DNA of 64,000 nucleotides from Nocardia mikamii NBRC 108933 (GTDB taxonomy: Bacteria > Actinomycetota > Actinomycetes > Mycobacteriales > Mycobacteriaceae). A model generated the notes under the pieces. It saw nothing but the letters and a program-made list of their open reading frames with translations. It was not told the origin of the DNA and ran no database searches. Position 1 is the first letter of the stretch; each line of letters opens with the position of its first letter. Positions 22,801 to 31,176 of this stretch are shown here, piece by piece. The DNA is taken from assembly GCF_001613505.1 (NCBI RefSeq), contig NZ_BDCM01000010.1, positions 124,001-188,000 of the forward strand, written 5' to 3'. The translations under genes and the position numbers were made by a program.

Positions 22801-25052
22801 GAAGCATCGGGGTCCCGCTTCACCGCGGCGGTCAGCAGCTCCGGCAACGTCATCGTCTCCGTCGCCGCGGCGGCGCCCGAGCGAGATGACAGGTCGGCTC
22901 GCTCCGCAGGCTCGAGCACATCGATCGCGCCGATCGGGATCGTCGGGTCGGCGGCTGCCGATTCGAGTATCCGGATCCATCGCCGGGCGAGAGAAGCGAC
23001 CGTCGCCTCATCGAACACGTCGGCGGCGTATGCGATCGTGGCTGCCACATCACCACTGTCACGGTCTGCCGACAGGGTGAATTGCAGGTCGCAGCAGCAT
23101 ATCTCGCTGGACGGGCCGAGGGCCGGCGCATCGAGATGGACCGGCGCCGGTTCGACCGGTGCCGAGTCCCGCAACGTCAGCATCACTTGATACAAGCGGT
23201 GTCGCCACGGAGACGGTTGATCCGCCGGTTGTCCGAGCGGAACGTCGGCATGGTCGAACGCATCCCGGTCGACCCGCCGGACGCGGGCCAGCAGATCGGC
23301 GAACGACTCCCCCGGGTCGACCTCGACTCGCAGCACCGGAGGTTGGACGAACATCGCGGACACATCGTCGAGCGCCGCCACACCCGGGCCGGAGACGGAC
23401 GTGCCGATCGGAATGTCGGCGGCGCCACTCATCCGGGCGAGCAATACCGCCAGTGCACCGTGCATGACCATGTACAGCGAGGAATTATGCTGCTGCGCAA
23501 CAGTTTCCAATGCGCGAACCAATCCGGCGCCCAACGAGCCGACGACGGTGGCGCCCCGATTCGACATCGCCACCGGGCGCGACCTGTCCATAGGCAGGCG
23601 AAGTTCCTCGGGAAGTTCCGCGAGCGCGGTCCGCCAGAACGTCTGGTTCTCGCGGCGGCGGCGCAGCGTCGTGCCGTCCGCGGCGCTGCCGGGGTGGACC
23701 TGTCCGAGTGCGGTGTCCGCGGCGGCAGCGGCGAACTCGTCGAGGAACTCCACAAATCCGGCGCAGTGGGCCGACAGTTCGACATCGGTGTAGAGGCGGG
23801 GGTTGGCCATCAACTGGACGATCGTGCGCGGCGGATCCCCGCTCCGATACACGTCGACCAGCAGATCCTCGACCGGGCCGGAGCTGAGAATGTGGAATTC
23901 TCCGGTCACCGAGCCGAACCGGATCTGGTGGTCGAACAGCATGACATTCACCACCGGGCCCGCGAAGCGCCACTGTGCGCCACGGTTCCCGGTGGCGGCG
24001 CGAATGTCGGTGAGGCCGAACCGCTGGTGCCGCAACACGCCCACCAGATCCGACTGCACCCGCAGTGCGAGCGACGCGACTGTGTCATCCGCGTCGAGGA
24101 CGATCGGAAGCGGTGCCACATTGACGAATACGCCTGCGGACCGCCGCAGCACGGCGGTCGTGCGGCCCGAGACGGGAATGTTGACCAGGACCTCGTCCCG
24201 GCCCGTTCGCCGGGCCAGATAACAGCCGAATGCGGCGATCACCACCGCGGCCGGGCTCGCATCCATTGCTTTCGCCGAACCAAGGATCCGCCCCACCGTC
24301 TCCGCCGGCAGTTCGGTGATGACGACCGCGTTCTCGGCGCACGGGGCCGCGCGCCCGCCGGACAGGCTGACTTCCGCGTCGAGGCCGGCGAGTCGGTTCA
24401 CCCAGTATGCCTGGTCGTCGGTGAACCGCTTGGACTCCCGATAACTGCGCTCGGCCTCGTAGAGGGCCCGGATATCCGCCGCCCGGCTGGGCTCCGCTGG
24501 GCGCTGCTCCACCGCCGCGGTGTACAGCGCGGCGATCCGGTTCACGATCATCATCGCGCCGTATCCGTCCAGCGCGACGTGATGGCTTCTGCAATACAGC
24601 AGATAATGCCGATCCCCGACTTGGACAATCGCCGTCGCGACCAACCGGTCCCGCATCATATCCAACGGCGCGGTGTACTCCCGGCGCATCCATTCCATGG
24701 CTGCCGCGACGGGATCCGCGGCACCGCGCACATCGATGACCGGTCCCGCCGACTTCAGCGACGGGTCGTACACCTGATAGGGCTCCCCGTCGATCTCGAT
24801 CAATCGCAGGTAACCCGACTGGAACTCGTGCCCGGCTCGAATCCCCGTCCGGCGCAGCAGATCTACATCGAGATCACCTCGGAACTCGATGTACTGCGCC
24901 TCGGATATCGGCACATCCGGACTGAATTTCTGTGCCAGCCACAAACCCTGTTGCCCGGCCGAGAGCGGTATCGGCTGTATGCCCGATGGGTCTGGTTCGC
25001 TATTTTCGCTCGATTCCCGAGCAGGGTGTATCGGAGGCCGCGGAGCGGTCAT
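7803..25052 (-). CDS. Four-module non-ribosomal peptide synthetase with terminal thioesterase
   Basis: 5,749-residue NRPS. Domains in approximate residues: C1 24-460 (HHVALDG 157-163, EntF-like starter C), a C-domain C-lobe remnant 471-725, A1 735-1215, T1 Ser1267; C2 1323-1780 (HHITADG), A2 1785-2268, T2 Ser2319, E-like 2375-2855 (HRSAIDR, degenerate); C3 2880-3330 (HHLLLDG), A3 3330-3825, T3 Ser3875, E 3930-4405 (HHLVIDG intact); C4 4420-4885 (HHILIDG), A4 4885-5375, T4 Ser5424; TE 5490-5735 (GYSLGG, Ser5565, Asp5592, His5714). All A domains have the IYTSGSTG loop and the A10 GK[LF]DR lysine. Predicted output: an N-acylated tetrapeptide, one D-residue at position 3. Start ATG 25052 has an AGAAGGA site; the frame opens 31 codons earlier without one. 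No MbtH-like gene is nearby. Confidence 0.96.
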   Translation of the reverse strand: MTAPRPPIHPARESSENSEPDPSGIQPIPLSAGQQGLWLAQKFSPDVPISEAQYIEFRGDLDVDLLRRTGIRAGHEFQSGYLRLIEIDGEPYQVYDPSLKSAGPVIDVRGAADPVAAAMEWMRREYTAPLDMMRDRLVATAIVQVGDRHYLLYCRSHHVALDGYGAMMIVNRIAALYTAAVEQRPAEPSRAADIRALYEAERSYRESKRFTDDQAYWVNRLAGLDAEVSLSGGRAAPCAENAVVITELPAETVGRILGSAKAMDASPAAVVIAAFGCYLARRTGRDEVLVNIPVSGRTTAVLRRSAGVFVNVAPLPIVLDADDTVASLALRVQSDLVGVLRHQRFGLTDIRAATGNRGAQWRFAGPVVNVMLFDHQIRFGSVTGEFHILSSGPVEDLLVDVYRSGDPPRTIVQLMANPRLYTDVELSAHCAGFVEFLDEFAAAAADTALGQVHPGSAADGTTLRRRRENQTFWRTALAELPEELRLPMDRSRPVAMSNRGATVVGSLGAGLVRALETVAQQHNSSLYMVMHGALAVLLARMSGAADIPIGTSVSGPGVAALDDVSAMFVQPPVLRVEVDPGESFADLLARVRRVDRDAFDHADVPLGQPADQPSPWRHRLYQVMLTLRDSAPVEPAPVHLDAPALGPSSEICCCDLQFTLSADRDSGDVAATIAYAADVFDEATVASLARRWIRILESAAADPTIPIGAIDVLEPAERADLSSRSGAAAATETMTLPELLTAAVKRDPDASAVVFGGRRLSYREVDERSNRLARLLIRRGVGPEDIVAVGIPRCADSVTAVWAVAKTGAAFLPVDPGYPRERITHMVADSWAVVGVTVAAVRAQLPDDIEWLIADDLDETSSAEPISDRDRTTLLRPEHPAYLIYTSGSTGVPKGVTVTHAGLAALSGEQRERYGVDAFSRTLHVASPSFDASIWELLLAVGAGATMVVAAPSTYGGPELADLLRRERVTHAVVTPTALMSVDPDGLDTLRVVVAAGDTCPPELVRRWSADGREFINAYGPTEATIMTNHSAALATGDVVTIGGPIRGVSEWIVDQRLQPVPVGVAGELYIAGSVLARGYHRRPGTTAERFVACPWAPGKRMYRTGDMARWTATGAVEHLGRLDFQVKVRGLRIELGEIDSALTAHAAVSHAVTAGSRSGSGTQSLISYVVAAPGCSIDTAELAEYLGDRLPSYMIPASIMVLDRIPLTPAGKFDRNALPKPVPAERRSFREPATSTEQIIARCFAEILGVEKVGADDSFLALGGDSLIATRIAARIGAALDTEVPVRLLFEAPTVAALATRVDRGSGTGVRRPPLVAQPRPELIPLAPAQQRMWFINQYDTSSGIYNVPIVIRLRGELNLDALRSAMIDVLGRHESLRTRYPDRDGMLIQLIEPVDDVDRELPLVSVSVDQFPSAITEFVTAGFDVSVRAPLRAQLFRIADAEATEHVLAVVMHHITADGFSMTPLARDVAIAYGARIRGETPSWNPLPVQYADYALWQRATLGSPDEPESLCGRQIRYWTETLAGVAEELRLPFDRPRPAVMSHRGATASCSLRAGLVRALEDIAREHNSSLFMVIHAALAVLLARISGSADIPVGTPVAGRGRAALDDVVGMFVNTLVLRAEVVPGESFTDLLGRVRQVDVDAFDHADVPFEQVVDHLVTHRSQARHPLFQVMLAFHNPEPIELQLPGLDLSVVDLPMDVSRFDLQFILSPDQSSGDITVAVTFATDLFDDATIDSLTRRWVRILESVATEPATPVGAIEILEPAERADLLSRHGAPAVAPATLPDLFAAAVVLNPDASAVVFGEQRLSYRELDQRSNRWARQLIGRGIGPEDVVAIGMPRSADSVSAVWAVAKAGAAFVPIDPNNPVERLRYVVADSGAAVGLTVESARDRLLDGDIDWLTPDRLGEGDDRPVTDGDRMRPLRIDDIAYVIYTSGSTGLPKGVAVTHRGLKSCAAEHRALLSIENSSRTMHLASPSFDVSVLELLLALCSGATMIVAPSGIAGGDELAEFIDSEHVTHACMTPSTLSTIDRIRWPLPDLGHLIVGGENYGPELVERWGGDRELFNEYGPTETTIAATVTSPSAAEDPVTIGRPMPGVSVWVLDRGLQPVPVGVAGELYIAGELLARGYYRRAGLTAERFVACPWLPEQRMYRTGDVVRWTADGAIEHLGRSDFQVKIRGLRVELGEIDAVLAGQGSVGYSATIGYRADSGAQSLVSYVVAAPGKSIDAAALTEYLADRVPSYMVPSAIVVLDRIPLTPAGKLDRGALPEPVFADDAPYRPPRTPIEHLIADTFADVLDTDTIGIDDSFFALGGDSIMSIQLVTRARAAGVVFSPRDVFERKTVAGLAQVAIRDSAAALSLPAELPGAGVGPLPLTPMMRWLLERAGPGFGRLSQAMLLTLPTGIDRRQLTGTVQAVLDRHDMLRARLGRRSDGYRTWEVLPVGMIRADDVLVRVPMAGRPGRGESPAPAAAELAAAADRLDPGAGIVVQVVWFDPVSSAEPGAALVVVHRSAIDRVSWHVLVSDLAAAWARIRSGRSPDLAPTGTSMRRWAFGLVEAAHRSERAAELELWQSMTGGDDPLIGSRPLDPAIDVTATSRGIQVDVDPEVTEALLTEAPAAFHASVDDGLLACLALTLATWRREHGTAASTGTPTNILIRLAGHGRAASVVPGSDLTRTVGWFATSFPMRLDLSGIDLDDACAGGPAMGAAIKSVKEQLRTVPDQGIGYGLLRYLNEGTGPVLATAAPQIAFDYLGPVATGEISAAGWAPVGIGGAGGDGPELAGIQDPDMPVPATLDISAVVLDDTRGRRLRAIWSYPAGVLTADEVREVAHSWRRALEALAAHVRRAGSGGHTPSDLALVKLGQPEIERLERRYPALSDVWPLAPLQEGLLFHALVSEQSVDTYLTQLILELRGRVDAPRLHRAARILLDRHANLRTAFVTDAGAGPVQVVDDAAEASWSELDLSGMDDTARSREWESIMATDRATRFDPAHAPLLRWMLVTIAPEQYRLVLTDHHLLLDGWSTPLLLKELLLLYATDCDEASLPPVRSYRDYLAWLGSQDPVVSLDAWARAFDGADEPTLVAAPDPGRRGSASREVSGELTEEQTAALTRCARSRGITLNTMIEVAWAIVLSALTSREDVTFGAVVSGRPPQIADIESMIGLFINTVPVRVRLDTTETLGRLLDRVQAEQAALLDHQFVGLADIERVAGPGARFDTITVLESFPVERHGLTADTDIAGMRLVDVVGVDAAHYPLGVVVHVDTRLHLEIKYLPECFGDDTMVTTLGRVLRVLDAVATDPDLPLARLNLLTPAELRELAPMSGAPAVPERVLPEFFAAAVARNPEAVAVVCGDRQWTYRELDAESSRLARLLIERGAGPETHVAVGLARSFESVLAVWAVAKSGAAFVPVDPRNPGSRVQHVLTDSGAVNGITLSRWRDRLPGSVRWLVLDEPAVRAEVAGLPTTPVTDAERRRPVRIDDGAYVIYTSGSTGVPKGVVVSHRGLANLVAEQCSRFEIGPAARVLHAASPGFDAAVLELLWAFASGGRLVIAPPTVFGGIELAQIISHNSVTHAALTPTALGTVDPAGLRNLRMVAIGGETPPPRLVSRWAPGRKLFNTYGPAEATIQTDAGTPMVPGQTATIGRPIRGVDEVVLDAWLRPVPLGVVGELYLAGPGLARGYRNRTALTASRFVADPFADPGQRMYRTGDLVRWLRLPQGDLTLDYVGREDFQVKIRGFRIELGEVESALVACAGVARAVAAVHHDSAGGDRLIGYVVPEPGADVDPAAVLTVAEQRLAPHMVPATVMVLDALPMTETGKLDRAALPEPDFTTGRAEFRPPVTETEQTLAALFADVLGVDTIGLDDSFFALGGDSIMSIQLVTRARTAGLVLSVRDVFEGKTVAGVARLAVPDSAAAAALPAELPGGGVGPMPLTPIMHWMFERGGFDRFCQWVMLTLPAGIDRTAIAATVQAVIDHHDMLRARLRPEPAHPTGWALRVEPPGVSAAGLIRHVPVDAEPDSGAFAEIAGAQARSAAERLDPTAGVVLQLVWLDCADRPGRLLVVAHHLVIDGVSWRILVPDLAVAGAQVSIGQQPRLTPVGTSMRRWAHAQEAAAASIDELDWWRATLAAADPPIGTRPLDPAVDVQATVATIRTTLPAATTRAVLTTLPQAFRGNADDALIAGLALALTRWRRRHGDDITETLLTLESHGRHDTVLPGADLTRTVGWFTSTYPVRLDLSDLDIEDAFASGVAAGAVVKSVKEQLRRVPGHGIGYGLLRYLDPETARVLRALPGPQVSFNYLGRFDTIPDTLRDGGWMPVGGDAGGGSIQHPDASAAAVLGVNAVTVDTPDGPTLTAAWDYPSGLITSTEVTDLAELWRDAVTALTIHAARPGAGGLTPSDLGLVDLDQAAIDRLEARYPALDDIWPLTPLQEGLLFHAQLADGARADGDPDAAALDDYALDNYALQLCLELDGPVDADRFRRAAQTLLGRHPNLRAAFVRGGSGQPVQVVQAHVDVAFTRIDLVESPDTAAALGELMDADRHFDTTVPPLLRLTLISTAPQRHRLLLSMHHILIDGWSTPLLVRELLILYAGDSDPRALAPVPPYREYLAWLKNQDRSAAEAAWARSFEGITEPTLLAGADRGSHAATDARDVRVRLSEQHTAALAAVAHQQETTLNTVVQAAWAIVLASATAREDVVFGTTVSGRPPQIPGIEAMIGLFVNTVPVRVRLDYGETLAQLLRRIHTEQAALLDHDHLGLARIRQAAGPGAMFDTMVVFESYPVDTSGLSEDTDIAGMRVLDVSGREAAHYPLGLVVRLDTRLELTFTYLPELFPRDRIDALAGRVRRVLEALAADSDLPLPRVQLMSPDELATLVPVRGTTSAATSLLPQVLAAAARSAADAVVCDGETLSYRELDEMSNRWARVLIDVRAGPESAVAVALPRSVDAVIALWAVAKTGAAFVPIDPALPGNRISGILADAHAVAGLTAETHRHRLPDTTTWFSIDGPAFVAKAASQSATAIEDGERTATLRPEHPAYSIYTSGSTGTPKGVVVTHTGIANLAAEAREGFGLTASSRMLAAASPSFDVSVLEWLGAAAAGATLVLAPAEVVAGDELAERINAGRVTHAALTPTVLASLRPGELGTLHTLILGGEICPPDLAHRWIAGRTLIHSYGSTETTIQSCRDVPLATGTNGPPPIGGPARGFCAVVLDRRLRPVPPGVAGELYLSGPGIARGYRGPAITAARFVADPWGPAGSRMYRTGDVVSWTGDRRLRYIGRNDFQIKVHGHRIEPGDIETALCSHPDVSRAAVAVHPGPDGADHLTGYVVPTPHATPEPAALIAHLTTRLPLHMVPTTVVTLERIPVTTTTGKLDRHALPVPDLRRPSRFQAPSTPLEAAICDAYGRTLHIERIGVDDSFFALGGNSLAASQLVARLAETADVGVPLPWLFTDPTPRSLARRIESRRDGLAGDFGEQDLAEALSVMLPLRSGGTEPPLFCIHPAIGLAWGFSGLVRYIESDRPIRGLQSPGLTDPAVRFDTLDQLAARYVREIRSVQPCGPYHLLGYSLGGTIAHAMAVQLRRDGDRVATLAMMDTRVVTADSFRAPTPSVAKMLAEFGGFAVPEGPAGPTIEDATELLHRQGGLFTSVTPEHLVRLQRDYTRLVDLTWNHRPAVFDGDLIYFSAADRDTEDGGSPARAWSAYVTGRLTEHRIPVPHERMTEEASLRVVGSVLTEHFRSSRATPAPARTSRS
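16488..17930 (-). other. Degenerate epimerization domain (module 2) of the NRPS
   Basis: Segment for roughly residues 2375-2855. It has the full E-domain layout ([35 protein letters not shown]) but the catalytic HHxxxDGxSW motif reads [10 protein letters not shown] at residues 2513-2522, losing the second His and the Gly. The EGHGR motif reads LAGHGR, with Ala2663 where the paralogous domain of module 3 has Glu4208 (LESHGR). In characterised E domains that His and Glu are the key catalytic pair. Racemization here is therefore predicted to be lost, and residue 2 to stay L unless its A domain selects D. Confidence 0.85.
22878..23642 (-). other. Orphan C-terminal lobe of a condensation domain in module 1
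   Basis: Residues about 471-725 lie between the complete first C domain and A1. They align end to end with the C-terminal lobe of C2 (residues about 1520-1775), sharing [30 protein letters not shown] and the DAFDHADVP block, but lack any N-lobe or HHxxxDG. Conserved core motifs have drifted: VNTLV has become VQPPV and FEQVVD has become LGQPAD. It looks like the remnant of a C domain whose N-lobe was replaced by a complete EntF-like starter C domain. Confidence 0.85.
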
Positions 25053-25082
25053 AATTTCCTTCTTACCCCTGACCCGCTCAGC

Positions 25083-25088
25083 ATTATA
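25083..25088 (-). promoter_or_regulatory. -10 box of the NRPS promoter
   Basis: On the minus strand the hexamer is TATAAT, a perfect match to the housekeeping -10 consensus, which is rare in such GC-rich DNA. A TGTACA hexamer (4 of 6 to TTGACA) lies about 18 bases upstream. Transcription would start near 25076, leaving a leader of about 23 bases with the AGAAGGA site before the ATG at 25052. Confidence 0.6.
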
Positions 25089-25107
25089 AGCAGAACACCA
25101 CTTTTTT

Positions 25108-25124
25108 GTACACCACCGTTGTAC
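25108..25124. promoter_or_regulatory. Short inverted repeat overlapping the NRPS -35
   Basis: Arms GTACA (25108-25112) and TGTAC (25120-25124) are separated by 7 bases and overlap the proposed -35 of the NRPS promoter. The position suits a repressor site, but five-base arms occur by chance, so support is modest. Confidence 0.35.
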
Positions 25125-25359
25125 CGGAAGAACTTTCGCAGCCACGGCGATCTTGTGACTTTCGCCTTTCGATCAGGGACCGAATACTCTTGCCGATTCG
25201 GCCTGCCCCGCCTTACCTTCGGCACGATTCGAATCTCTCGACCATTGATTTACACTTGACGGCCGGACGCCATCGACCGTCCGCCGCCGGGAACGCCCGA
25301 AGTCCGGCTGATTGCCGATTATCGAATTCGCTCTTTTCCGAAAATGACCGGCGCGGCCC

Positions 25360-26268
25360 TCAGCGACGAGACCGATGTTCCAGAAAGCGCTGAACGCGGT
25401 CGCGGTGGACAGCGGACCAAGCTTGGACCCGGACTGCCCACCAGGGGGCGATATCGCGCGGCTTCGCGGCGACGGCATACGCGATGAGATCGGAGGCTTC
25501 CGCCACCGTGAGAGCAGGGATGCGGCGGAAGTCTGTCGGTGCGCTCATCCTGGTGTGGACCAGTGGCATGTATACCGAAGTGGTGGTGACGTCATTGCCG
25601 GCGATTTCCGCGGCCACGCTGCGCAGCCAGACGTCGAACGCCGCTTTCGAGGCACCGTAGGCCGACCAACGCGGGCTCGGCGGCATCAGCACACCCCAGG
25701 TGGATACATTGACGATATGCCCCTGCCGACGGGCGCACATATCGGGCAGCAGGGTGAGCAGCAGCCGCACCGGACCCAGATAGTTGATATCGATGGTGCG
25801 GGTGAAATCGTGGAAACGGTCGTAGGACTCGACGATCGGCCGCCGGATGGACCTTCCCGCGTTGCTGATCACGACATCGATATGCCCGTATTCGGCCAGC
25901 AGCGTCCGGCCCAGCGACTCGACGGCATCCATATCGGTCAAGTCGCTCGCATACGGGTGAGCTGTGCCGCCGGCCGCTGTGATCTCGGCGGCCAGCCGTT
26001 CGAGTTCGGGCCGGGAACGCGCCACCAGCGCCACCACGGCCCCGGCCGCGGCCAGCTTCCGCGCACTGGCCTTACCGATGCCGTGCGAGGCACCGGTCAC
26101 CAGCACCACCTTGTCCGCGACCGCCGCCCGCAACGATTCCCCGGTCGCCCGGACTGTGGGGTACAGCAGCCGAATAGCCGCCCGTTCGGCGAGCGACCGC
26201 TCGCGATTCGTGACCGGGGTCTGGTCCACAGTTTCCGACTGTATCCCCCGGCCTTCTCCGCTACCCAC
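25360..26268 (-). CDS. Short-chain dehydrogenase/reductase (SDR)
   Basis: 302-residue classical SDR with an N-terminal extension of about 50 residues, as in many mycobacterial SDRs. The cofactor motif is TGASHGIG (58-65), the NAG motif is NAGRS, and the catalytic set is Ser189 (NVSTWG), Tyr204 and Lys208 (YGASK). It should oxidise or reduce an alcohol/ketone with NAD(P)H. The GTG start at 26268 overlaps the stop of the GMC gene by 8 bases, so the two enzymes are probably co-translated and act on related substrates. The 307-base gap to the NRPS contains a separate promoter. A role in supplying or tailoring the acyl chain of the peptide is inferred from position only. Confidence 0.88.
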   Translation of the reverse strand: MGSGEGRGIQSETVDQTPVTNRERSLAERAAIRLLYPTVRATGESLRAAVADKVVLVTGASHGIGKASARKLAAAGAVVALVARSRPELERLAAEITAAGGTAHPYASDLTDMDAVESLGRTLLAEYGHIDVVISNAGRSIRRPIVESYDRFHDFTRTIDINYLGPVRLLLTLLPDMCARRQGHIVNVSTWGVLMPPSPRWSAYGASKAAFDVWLRSVAAEIAGNDVTTTSVYMPLVHTRMSAPTDFRRIPALTVAEASDLIAYAVAAKPRDIAPWWAVRVQAWSAVHRDRVQRFLEHRSRR

Positions 26269-27898
26269 CGGAACGGATGATCTCTTCGATATTGCGCTCG
26301 GCCAGCGCGCTGATCGTCAACGAGGGGTTCACCGTTCCGGTGCTACCGGGTATGGCCGCCCCGTCCATCACATAGAGATTTCGATAACCACGCACGCGGC
26401 CGTACCCGTCGGTCGCCCGTCCGATCACAGCGCCACCCAGCGGGTGGGACGTGAACGACGCGTCCGCGTCCAGCCCCGCGCGAAAAGCGGGCGGGCAGTG
26501 ACATGCCACGTTGCTGTTCACCTCTCGCGCGCGCTCGAGATAGCCGGCAGCACCGCTGGGTGGCCATTGCAGCTCGACGTGCCCATCGCCCGACGGGTCA
26601 CAGACGAACCGGCCCCGGGTGTCGTCGAGCACTATGCCCAGCGACGCGAGAACGGTGACGTCGACGGGTGTCGTGCCGGGGACGAACCAGCTCTCCAGCG
26701 CCACGGGGGCGCCCGCCTCGTCCAGAATCCGGCTCGCGGACGGTGCGCCCTGCGTGCCCACCTCGAGCGTGGTGAGCGGACGCGCCAGGGCCACATCGCC
26801 GTTGGTGCCCCAGCCTTCGCCGATGTGTTCGTTCAGGTCCGGCAGCGCTCCGGTGGCCCGCGCGCGTACCAGCAGCTCGGAAGTGCCGATGGAACCCGCG
26901 GCCAGGAAGAGCATGTCGCAGGTCAACGTGCGGGCGCGCAGCACCTCGCCCGTCGGGGCGAGTTTGGTCACCGCGACGGTATAGCGACCCGACGCCCCGG
27001 GTTCCCTGGCGATGGCGTCCACGCGATGGCCCGGATAGATCCCAGCACAGCCGGTGGCCTCGGCATAGCGCAGATAGTTCTGGTTCAGATCGAATTTCGC
27101 GCCGTTGGAGTTGCCGAGGTTCGAACAGCCGATCGTCGCCGACGGCCTCGATCGTCCCTCCAGTTCGTCGCGAATGACGTTCCACCGCCAGATGCCGTCG
27201 TTTCGCTGCGGCACGTAGCCGGCCGCGCGGACCTGTCCGTCCCAGGCACGAGCGTGCGCGAACGCGACGGAGTTGTAGATGTCCTGCGGTATCGGGCTCG
27301 GCCGCAGCGTCTGCCGGACTCTGGGGTAGTAGACCTCGCGCATCTCGCGATAGTCGACCACGCCCCGGAACACGTGGTCGAAGAACCGCTGCTCCGGCTC
27401 GAGGAACACCCCCGTGAACACCACCGAGCCACCACCGACACACGCTCCGCGCCACACATCCATCCCCGGGTAGCTGCACACATCGAGAACACCGCCGAAC
27501 GCATCGACCGCCAGGCGGACCCGGTTCACCCCGGTGAAGCTGGTGCGGTACCAGAAGCCGCGGCCGTCCGGGACGGTGTCCTGCGCGAAGATGTCACGCC
27601 ACGGGTCGCTAGGCCAGCGCGATCCGCGCTCGAGCACCGCGACCCGAGTGCCGGACTGCGACAGTCGCAGCGCGGTGACCGACGCCCCGAACCCCGATCC
27701 GACGACGATCGCGGGTACATGATCGGCCGGATCCGGCAACGGCGCGAAGATCTCCGGCACCAGCATGCGATAGATCGGGGTTCTCGGGCTCGGGACGAGG
27801 TTGTCCGCCCGGGCGACCGGCGCGGCGGTGTCCACCCGCGCAAGACCCAGCATCGCCGCCCCCAACCCGACGCCCTTGACGAAATCGCGCCTGTCCAT
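26261..27898 (-). CDS. Cholesterol-oxidase-like GMC oxidoreductase with Tat signal
   Basis: 545-residue FAD enzyme. It begins MDRRDFVKGVGLGAAMLGLA, a twin-arginine signal, with likely cleavage near residue 31. The FAD motif is GSGFGA (67-72). Segments YPGMDVWRGACVGGGSVV, FLAAGSIGTSELLV, GEGWGTNGD, HPLGG and VNPSLTISALAERN follow Streptomyces cholesterol oxidase closely, including the active-site His of HPLGG and the Asn of VNP. It should oxidise a secondary alcohol to a ketone with O2 outside the membrane; a sterol is the family substrate. The frame opens at 27946, but the ATG at 27898 gives the signal and has an AAGGGG site. It overlaps the SDR gene and is divergent from the P450. Confidence 0.88.
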   Translation of the reverse strand: MDRRDFVKGVGLGAAMLGLARVDTAAPVARADNLVPSPRTPIYRMLVPEIFAPLPDPADHVPAIVVGSGFGASVTALRLSQSGTRVAVLERGSRWPSDPWRDIFAQDTVPDGRGFWYRTSFTGVNRVRLAVDAFGGVLDVCSYPGMDVWRGACVGGGSVVFTGVFLEPEQRFFDHVFRGVVDYREMREVYYPRVRQTLRPSPIPQDIYNSVAFAHARAWDGQVRAAGYVPQRNDGIWRWNVIRDELEGRSRPSATIGCSNLGNSNGAKFDLNQNYLRYAEATGCAGIYPGHRVDAIAREPGASGRYTVAVTKLAPTGEVLRARTLTCDMLFLAAGSIGTSELLVRARATGALPDLNEHIGEGWGTNGDVALARPLTTLEVGTQGAPSASRILDEAGAPVALESWFVPGTTPVDVTVLASLGIVLDDTRGRFVCDPSGDGHVELQWPPSGAAGYLERAREVNSNVACHCPPAFRAGLDADASFTSHPLGGAVIGRATDGYGRVRGYRNLYVMDGAAIPGSTGTVNPSLTISALAERNIEEIIRSGG

Positions 27899-27970
27899 CA
27901 CGGCCCCTTGCCGATCCGACGTCGCTCGATCACCGGCGGCACACAACGAATGCGCCGGACATAGCGACTA

Positions 27971-27981
27971 CCTATCATAGG
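27971..27981. promoter_or_regulatory. Palindromic bidirectional promoter core between GMC and P450 genes
   Basis: CCTATCATAGG is palindromic about its central base. It contains TATCAT reading right (27973-27978) and TATGAT reading left (27979-27974), each 5 of 6 to the -10 consensus. The right-hand one suits the P450 start at 28000/28006, the left-hand one the GMC gene at 27898. Two AGTAGGT repeats follow at 27983-27989 and 27995-28001. No good -35 is seen on either side, which suggests an activator or a shared regulator. Confidence 0.5.
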
Positions 27982-27999
27982 GAGTAGGTCGGGTAGTAG

Positions 28000-29289
28000 G
28001 TGACAATGTTGACTCGCGCATGGACTCGATGGCTGCTCACACACGGCCTTCCACGGACCTATCTCCAGTGCTCGGCGCATCTGGGCGACCCGCTCGGGCA
28101 AATCGCCGTCGGTCCCGATCGCTTGCTGGGTTCGTCGCCGTACATCGAGCAGATCCGGCGGCGGGGTCGGATTCCCAAGATGTCGGGTGCGCGCGTCACC
28201 GCGGACTACGAACTGTGCCGGCTCATCCTGCGAGACCGGCGCTTCGGCGTCGTGACGCCCAATCACCCGGCCTTGCCGAAGCCGGTCCGCTGGATGCTGA
28301 CCAAAACCGATCTGGGACTTCCCAATTTGAGCGAACCTCCCTCGATGCTGGTGACCGATCCGCCGGATCACACCCGGTACCGGCGCCTGGTCGGACAGGC
28401 ATTCGGACCGAAGGCGATCGCCCTGCTGGCGGAGCGAATCGCCGAAGTAGCCGATGAACTGGTCGAACGGCTGCGGTCGAAGCCTCGGCCCGATCTGATC
28501 GCCGACTTTTCCGCACAGCTGCCCGTCACGATCATCGCCGAAATCCTCGGGCTGCCGAAAGACATGAGTTCGACTCTGCTGAAATGGGGCGACTCCGGTG
28601 CGCCGCTGCTCGAACGCGGCCTGTCCTGGACCACCTACCGCCACGCCATCGAAGACTTGGCCGAGGTCGAACGGTACTTCGAGCAGTATCTCGACGGGCT
28701 CACCACCCGACCGCGAGATGATGTGCTCAGCACGCTGGCGACCAGTGACGAGCTCACCCGGCGCGAGCAGATCGCCAACGCCACTCTGTTGCTGGACGCC
28801 GGATTCCTGACGACGGTGAACATGCTCGGCAACGGCATCGTCCTGCTGACAAGCCATCCGGACCAGCTGGAACTGTGCGCCGCACAGCCGGAGTTGTGGC
28901 CGAACGCGATCGAGGAGATCCTGCGCTACGACGGTCCGGTCCGGATGACCGGGCGGGTCGCGAACTGCGACGCGGATATCGCTGATCAGCACATCGCCTC
29001 CGGTTCGCTCGTCCTGCTGTCACTGGCCGGAGCCAACAACGATCCCGCGGTCTTCCCCGACCCTCAGCAATTCGATGTCACCAGGGACAACGCCGCGCAA
29101 CATCTGGCGTTCGGCAGCGGGATACACGGCTGCCTGGGAGCCAGGCTCGCCCGATTGGAAGGCGCCGTCGCGCTGCGAGCTCTCTTCGAGCGGTATCCGG
29201 ATCTGAGCCTGGACGGCCCACCGATCCCTCATCCGCTGCGGAACCTCCACGCCTACCGCTCGATGCCGGCCCTGCTGTCCACCGGGTAG
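28000..29289 (+). CDS. Cytochrome P450
   Basis: 429-residue soluble bacterial P450. The haem loop is FGSGIHGCLGARLAR with the ligand Cys378, the ExxR motif is EEILR, and the PPDHTRYRRLVGQAF helix-C segment is typical. The I-helix oxygen-activation motif reads AGFLTT (267-272): the acidic residue of the usual AGxET is Leu here. It may start at the GTG at 28000 or at the ATG at 28006; AGTAGGT lies between and suits the ATG slightly better. It heads the plus-strand arm of the cluster, divergent from the GMC gene, and probably hydroxylates or otherwise oxidises the peptide or its acyl chain. Confidence 0.92.
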   Translation: MTMLTRAWTRWLLTHGLPRTYLQCSAHLGDPLGQIAVGPDRLLGSSPYIEQIRRRGRIPKMSGARVTADYELCRLILRDRRFGVVTPNHPALPKPVRWMLTKTDLGLPNLSEPPSMLVTDPPDHTRYRRLVGQAFGPKAIALLAERIAEVADELVERLRSKPRPDLIADFSAQLPVTIIAEILGLPKDMSSTLLKWGDSGAPLLERGLSWTTYRHAIEDLAEVERYFEQYLDGLTTRPRDDVLSTLATSDELTRREQIANATLLLDAGFLTTVNMLGNGIVLLTSHPDQLELCAAQPELWPNAIEEILRYDGPVRMTGRVANCDADIADQHIASGSLVLLSLAGANNDPAVFPDPQQFDVTRDNAAQHLAFGSGIHGCLGARLARLEGAVALRALFERYPDLSLDGPPIPHPLRNLHAYRSMPALLSTG

Positions 29290-29382
29290 TTCTCTGTCCA
29301 CACGCGTGGTCGCTGCGCCTTGTAGATGCCGCGACCGCCTCCTATTCTTACGGGCGGAAGGCCGGGGTTGCGCGGAGTAGAG

Positions 29383-30852
29383 ATGATCTACGACAATCTG
29401 CTCGCGCTGACAGCGCGAGCACCGATCACCAGCGGATTGCGGCAGGGCGAAGAATTCACACCCTACGCGGCGCTGGTCGAACGGATAGGTCGACTCGCTG
29501 CCGGCTTCCTCGAACGCGGCGTCGAGACCGGCGATCCCGTTGCCCTGCTGATTCCCAACTCACCCGATCTGTTCGTCACTGCCCACGCGCTCTTCGCCAT
29601 CGGCGCCATCGCGATGCCGCTGGGCGAGACGGCCACGCGTTCCGAACTCGTCACATTCGCGAGAAAGGCCGGCCCCAAGGCCGTCGTCGCAACTCCCGGC
29701 CTTGCCGCGGCTGCCGGGATGCTCGTCGCAGATGCGGCGCCAGAGATTCCCGTATTCCTGACCACTGCCCTGCCCGAAGCGCACTCCCCCGCCCGGCTGC
29801 CGAAACTGTCGAGTGAAACCGTCGCGCTCTATCTCTTCTCGTCCGGCTCGACCGGGTTGCCCAAGGTGGTGCCGCACACCCATGGGGAACTCATCGCCGA
29901 CAGTGAGCGAGCGAGCACAGCCTGGGACATCGCGCCCGACGATATCGTCCTCGACATTCTGCCGGGCAACTTCGCGATGGGCTTCCTCCTGGGCGTTACC
30001 CAGGCCCTCGCCGGTGGTGCGACGACGCTCTACTGGAGCGATCCGCTGCCGCTGGCGCTTTCACGCGGGAAACTGCTCGACACCATCGTCCGCGAGCGCG
30101 TCACCTTCATGGGCGCCGTGCCGGCGATGTACGAGATCATCGCCGGTGCGCGCGGCAGTTTCGACCTGGATCTGCGCCTGGCCTTCTCGGGCGGCGTCGC
30201 CCTGAAGCGGCCCGTCTTCGACATGGTGCGCGAGCGCCTCGGTATCACGCTCCGGCAGGATTACGGCTCGACCGAGGCCAGTATGTTCTCGCACAACGAC
30301 TCCGCCGATCCCGACGCCAGCTGGGCCTCGGTGGGCAAGCCGGCGGGCGATGGCAGGGTCCGGATCGTTCCGTTCGACACCGAACTCGGCCCATCCGTCG
30401 GCGAGCTGGAGCTGAAATCGTCATCGCTCATGCGGGGCTATCTCGGCGATGCCGCGGCCAATGCCGAGGCGTTCGACGAAGGTTGGTTCAGGACCGGCGA
30501 TCTCGCCTCGCTCGACGACGAAGGTCGCCTCTTCATTCGTGGCCGCAGCAAGCTGCTGATCGAGGTATCGGGCTACAAGGTCGACCCCATCGAGGTCGAG
30601 GAGACGCTCATGACATTGCCCGCCGTCGCCGCCGCCGCGGTGACGGGTCTACCGGATCCGCGCAGCGGTAATCGGCTGATCGCGTTCGTCGTCAAAAGGG
30701 CGGATCTGTCGGCCGACGAGGTGATTCGCTATGCCCGCGAACGGCTGTCGGTTCAGAAGGTCCCGGCGGAGATCGCGTTCGTCGACGCACTTCCGCGGAG
30801 CCCGACCGGCAAGGTGCTGCGCGCGCGGCTGCGCGAACTTCAGGCGGGCTGA
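29383..30852 (+). CDS. Acyl-AMP ligase (ANL superfamily)
   Basis: 489-residue adenylate-forming enzyme. The P-loop reads [20 protein letters not shown]5 is QDYGSTEASMFS, A7/A8 are WFRTGDLASLDDEGRLFIRGRSK and the C-terminal catalytic lysine is in SPTGKVLR. It is shorter than fatty-acyl-AMP ligases and shows no sign of their insertion, so it could be an acyl-CoA or aryl-acid ligase. Next to a stand-alone ACP gene and an NRPS with an EntF-like starter C domain, its job is probably to activate a carboxylic acid and load the ACP. The frame opens at 29326, but the ATG at 29383 has GGAG five bases upstream. It follows the P450 gene by 93 bases. Confidence 0.9.
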   Translation: MIYDNLLALTARAPITSGLRQGEEFTPYAALVERIGRLAAGFLERGVETGDPVALLIPNSPDLFVTAHALFAIGAIAMPLGETATRSELVTFARKAGPKAVVATPGLAAAAGMLVADAAPEIPVFLTTALPEAHSPARLPKLSSETVALYLFSSGSTGLPKVVPHTHGELIADSERASTAWDIAPDDIVLDILPGNFAMGFLLGVTQALAGGATTLYWSDPLPLALSRGKLLDTIVRERVTFMGAVPAMYEIIAGARGSFDLDLRLAFSGGVALKRPVFDMVRERLGITLRQDYGSTEASMFSHNDSADPDASWASVGKPAGDGRVRIVPFDTELGPSVGELELKSSSLMRGYLGDAAANAEAFDEGWFRTGDLASLDDEGRLFIRGRSKLLIEVSGYKVDPIEVEETLMTLPAVAAAAVTGLPDPRSGNRLIAFVVKRADLSADEVIRYARERLSVQKVPAEIAFVDALPRSPTGKVLRARLRELQAG

Positions 30853-31094
30853 GCCGCTCGCTGCGAAACATAGGATGCCAGCTTCGCGGGAGATTCGAAC
30901 AGTTCCGCCCGTATCTCCGTATCCGGAATGCTGATCTTGAATCGGTTCTCGAGGAAATTCACCAGTTTCACCAGACTGATCGAGTCCAGCAGGCCGATCT
31001 CGAGCAAAGGGGTGTCGCGACCGACCGGCGCTTCGCCGGTTTCAGCCGCCATGATCGAGATATACTCGACGATCGGCGGTTCGAAATCATTCAT
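30840..31094 (-). CDS. Stand-alone acyl carrier protein
   Basis: 84-residue carrier protein with the phosphopantetheine site LLDSIS at Ser38, preceded by GRDTPLLEIG and followed by LVKLVNFLENRFKISIPD, the usual helix II-III pattern of acyl/D-alanyl-type carriers. Start: the ATG at 31094 follows an AAAGGAT site; a GTG one codon earlier is less likely. The gene runs against its neighbours and its 3' end overlaps the ligase stop by 13 bases. It probably carries the acid activated by the ligase to the first C domain of the NRPS. It needs a phosphopantetheinyl transferase, none of which is in this window. Confidence 0.88.
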   Translation of the reverse strand: MNDFEPPIVEYISIMAAETGEAPVGRDTPLLEIGLLDSISLVKLVNFLENRFKISIPDTEIRAELFESPAKLASYVSQRAAQPA

Positions 31095-31176
31095 CACTCG
31101 AATCCTTTACATGGTCAGCATATCAGCCGACTTCATCGCGATCTGAAAATGGAATTCGAAAACCTGGGAGGACGGC

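Larger units (their letters stand above)
25053..25359. promoter_or_regulatory. Intergenic region upstream of the NRPS gene
   Basis: 307 bases without a gene, visibly richer in A+T than its surroundings. It holds the NRPS ribosome site, a consensus -10 at 25083-25088 and a short inverted repeat at 25108-25124. The rest, including the part next to the SDR stop at 25360, shows no convincing ORF or terminator. The presence of its own promoter means that the NRPS need not depend on transcription from the GMC/SDR genes upstream. Confidence 0.6.
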
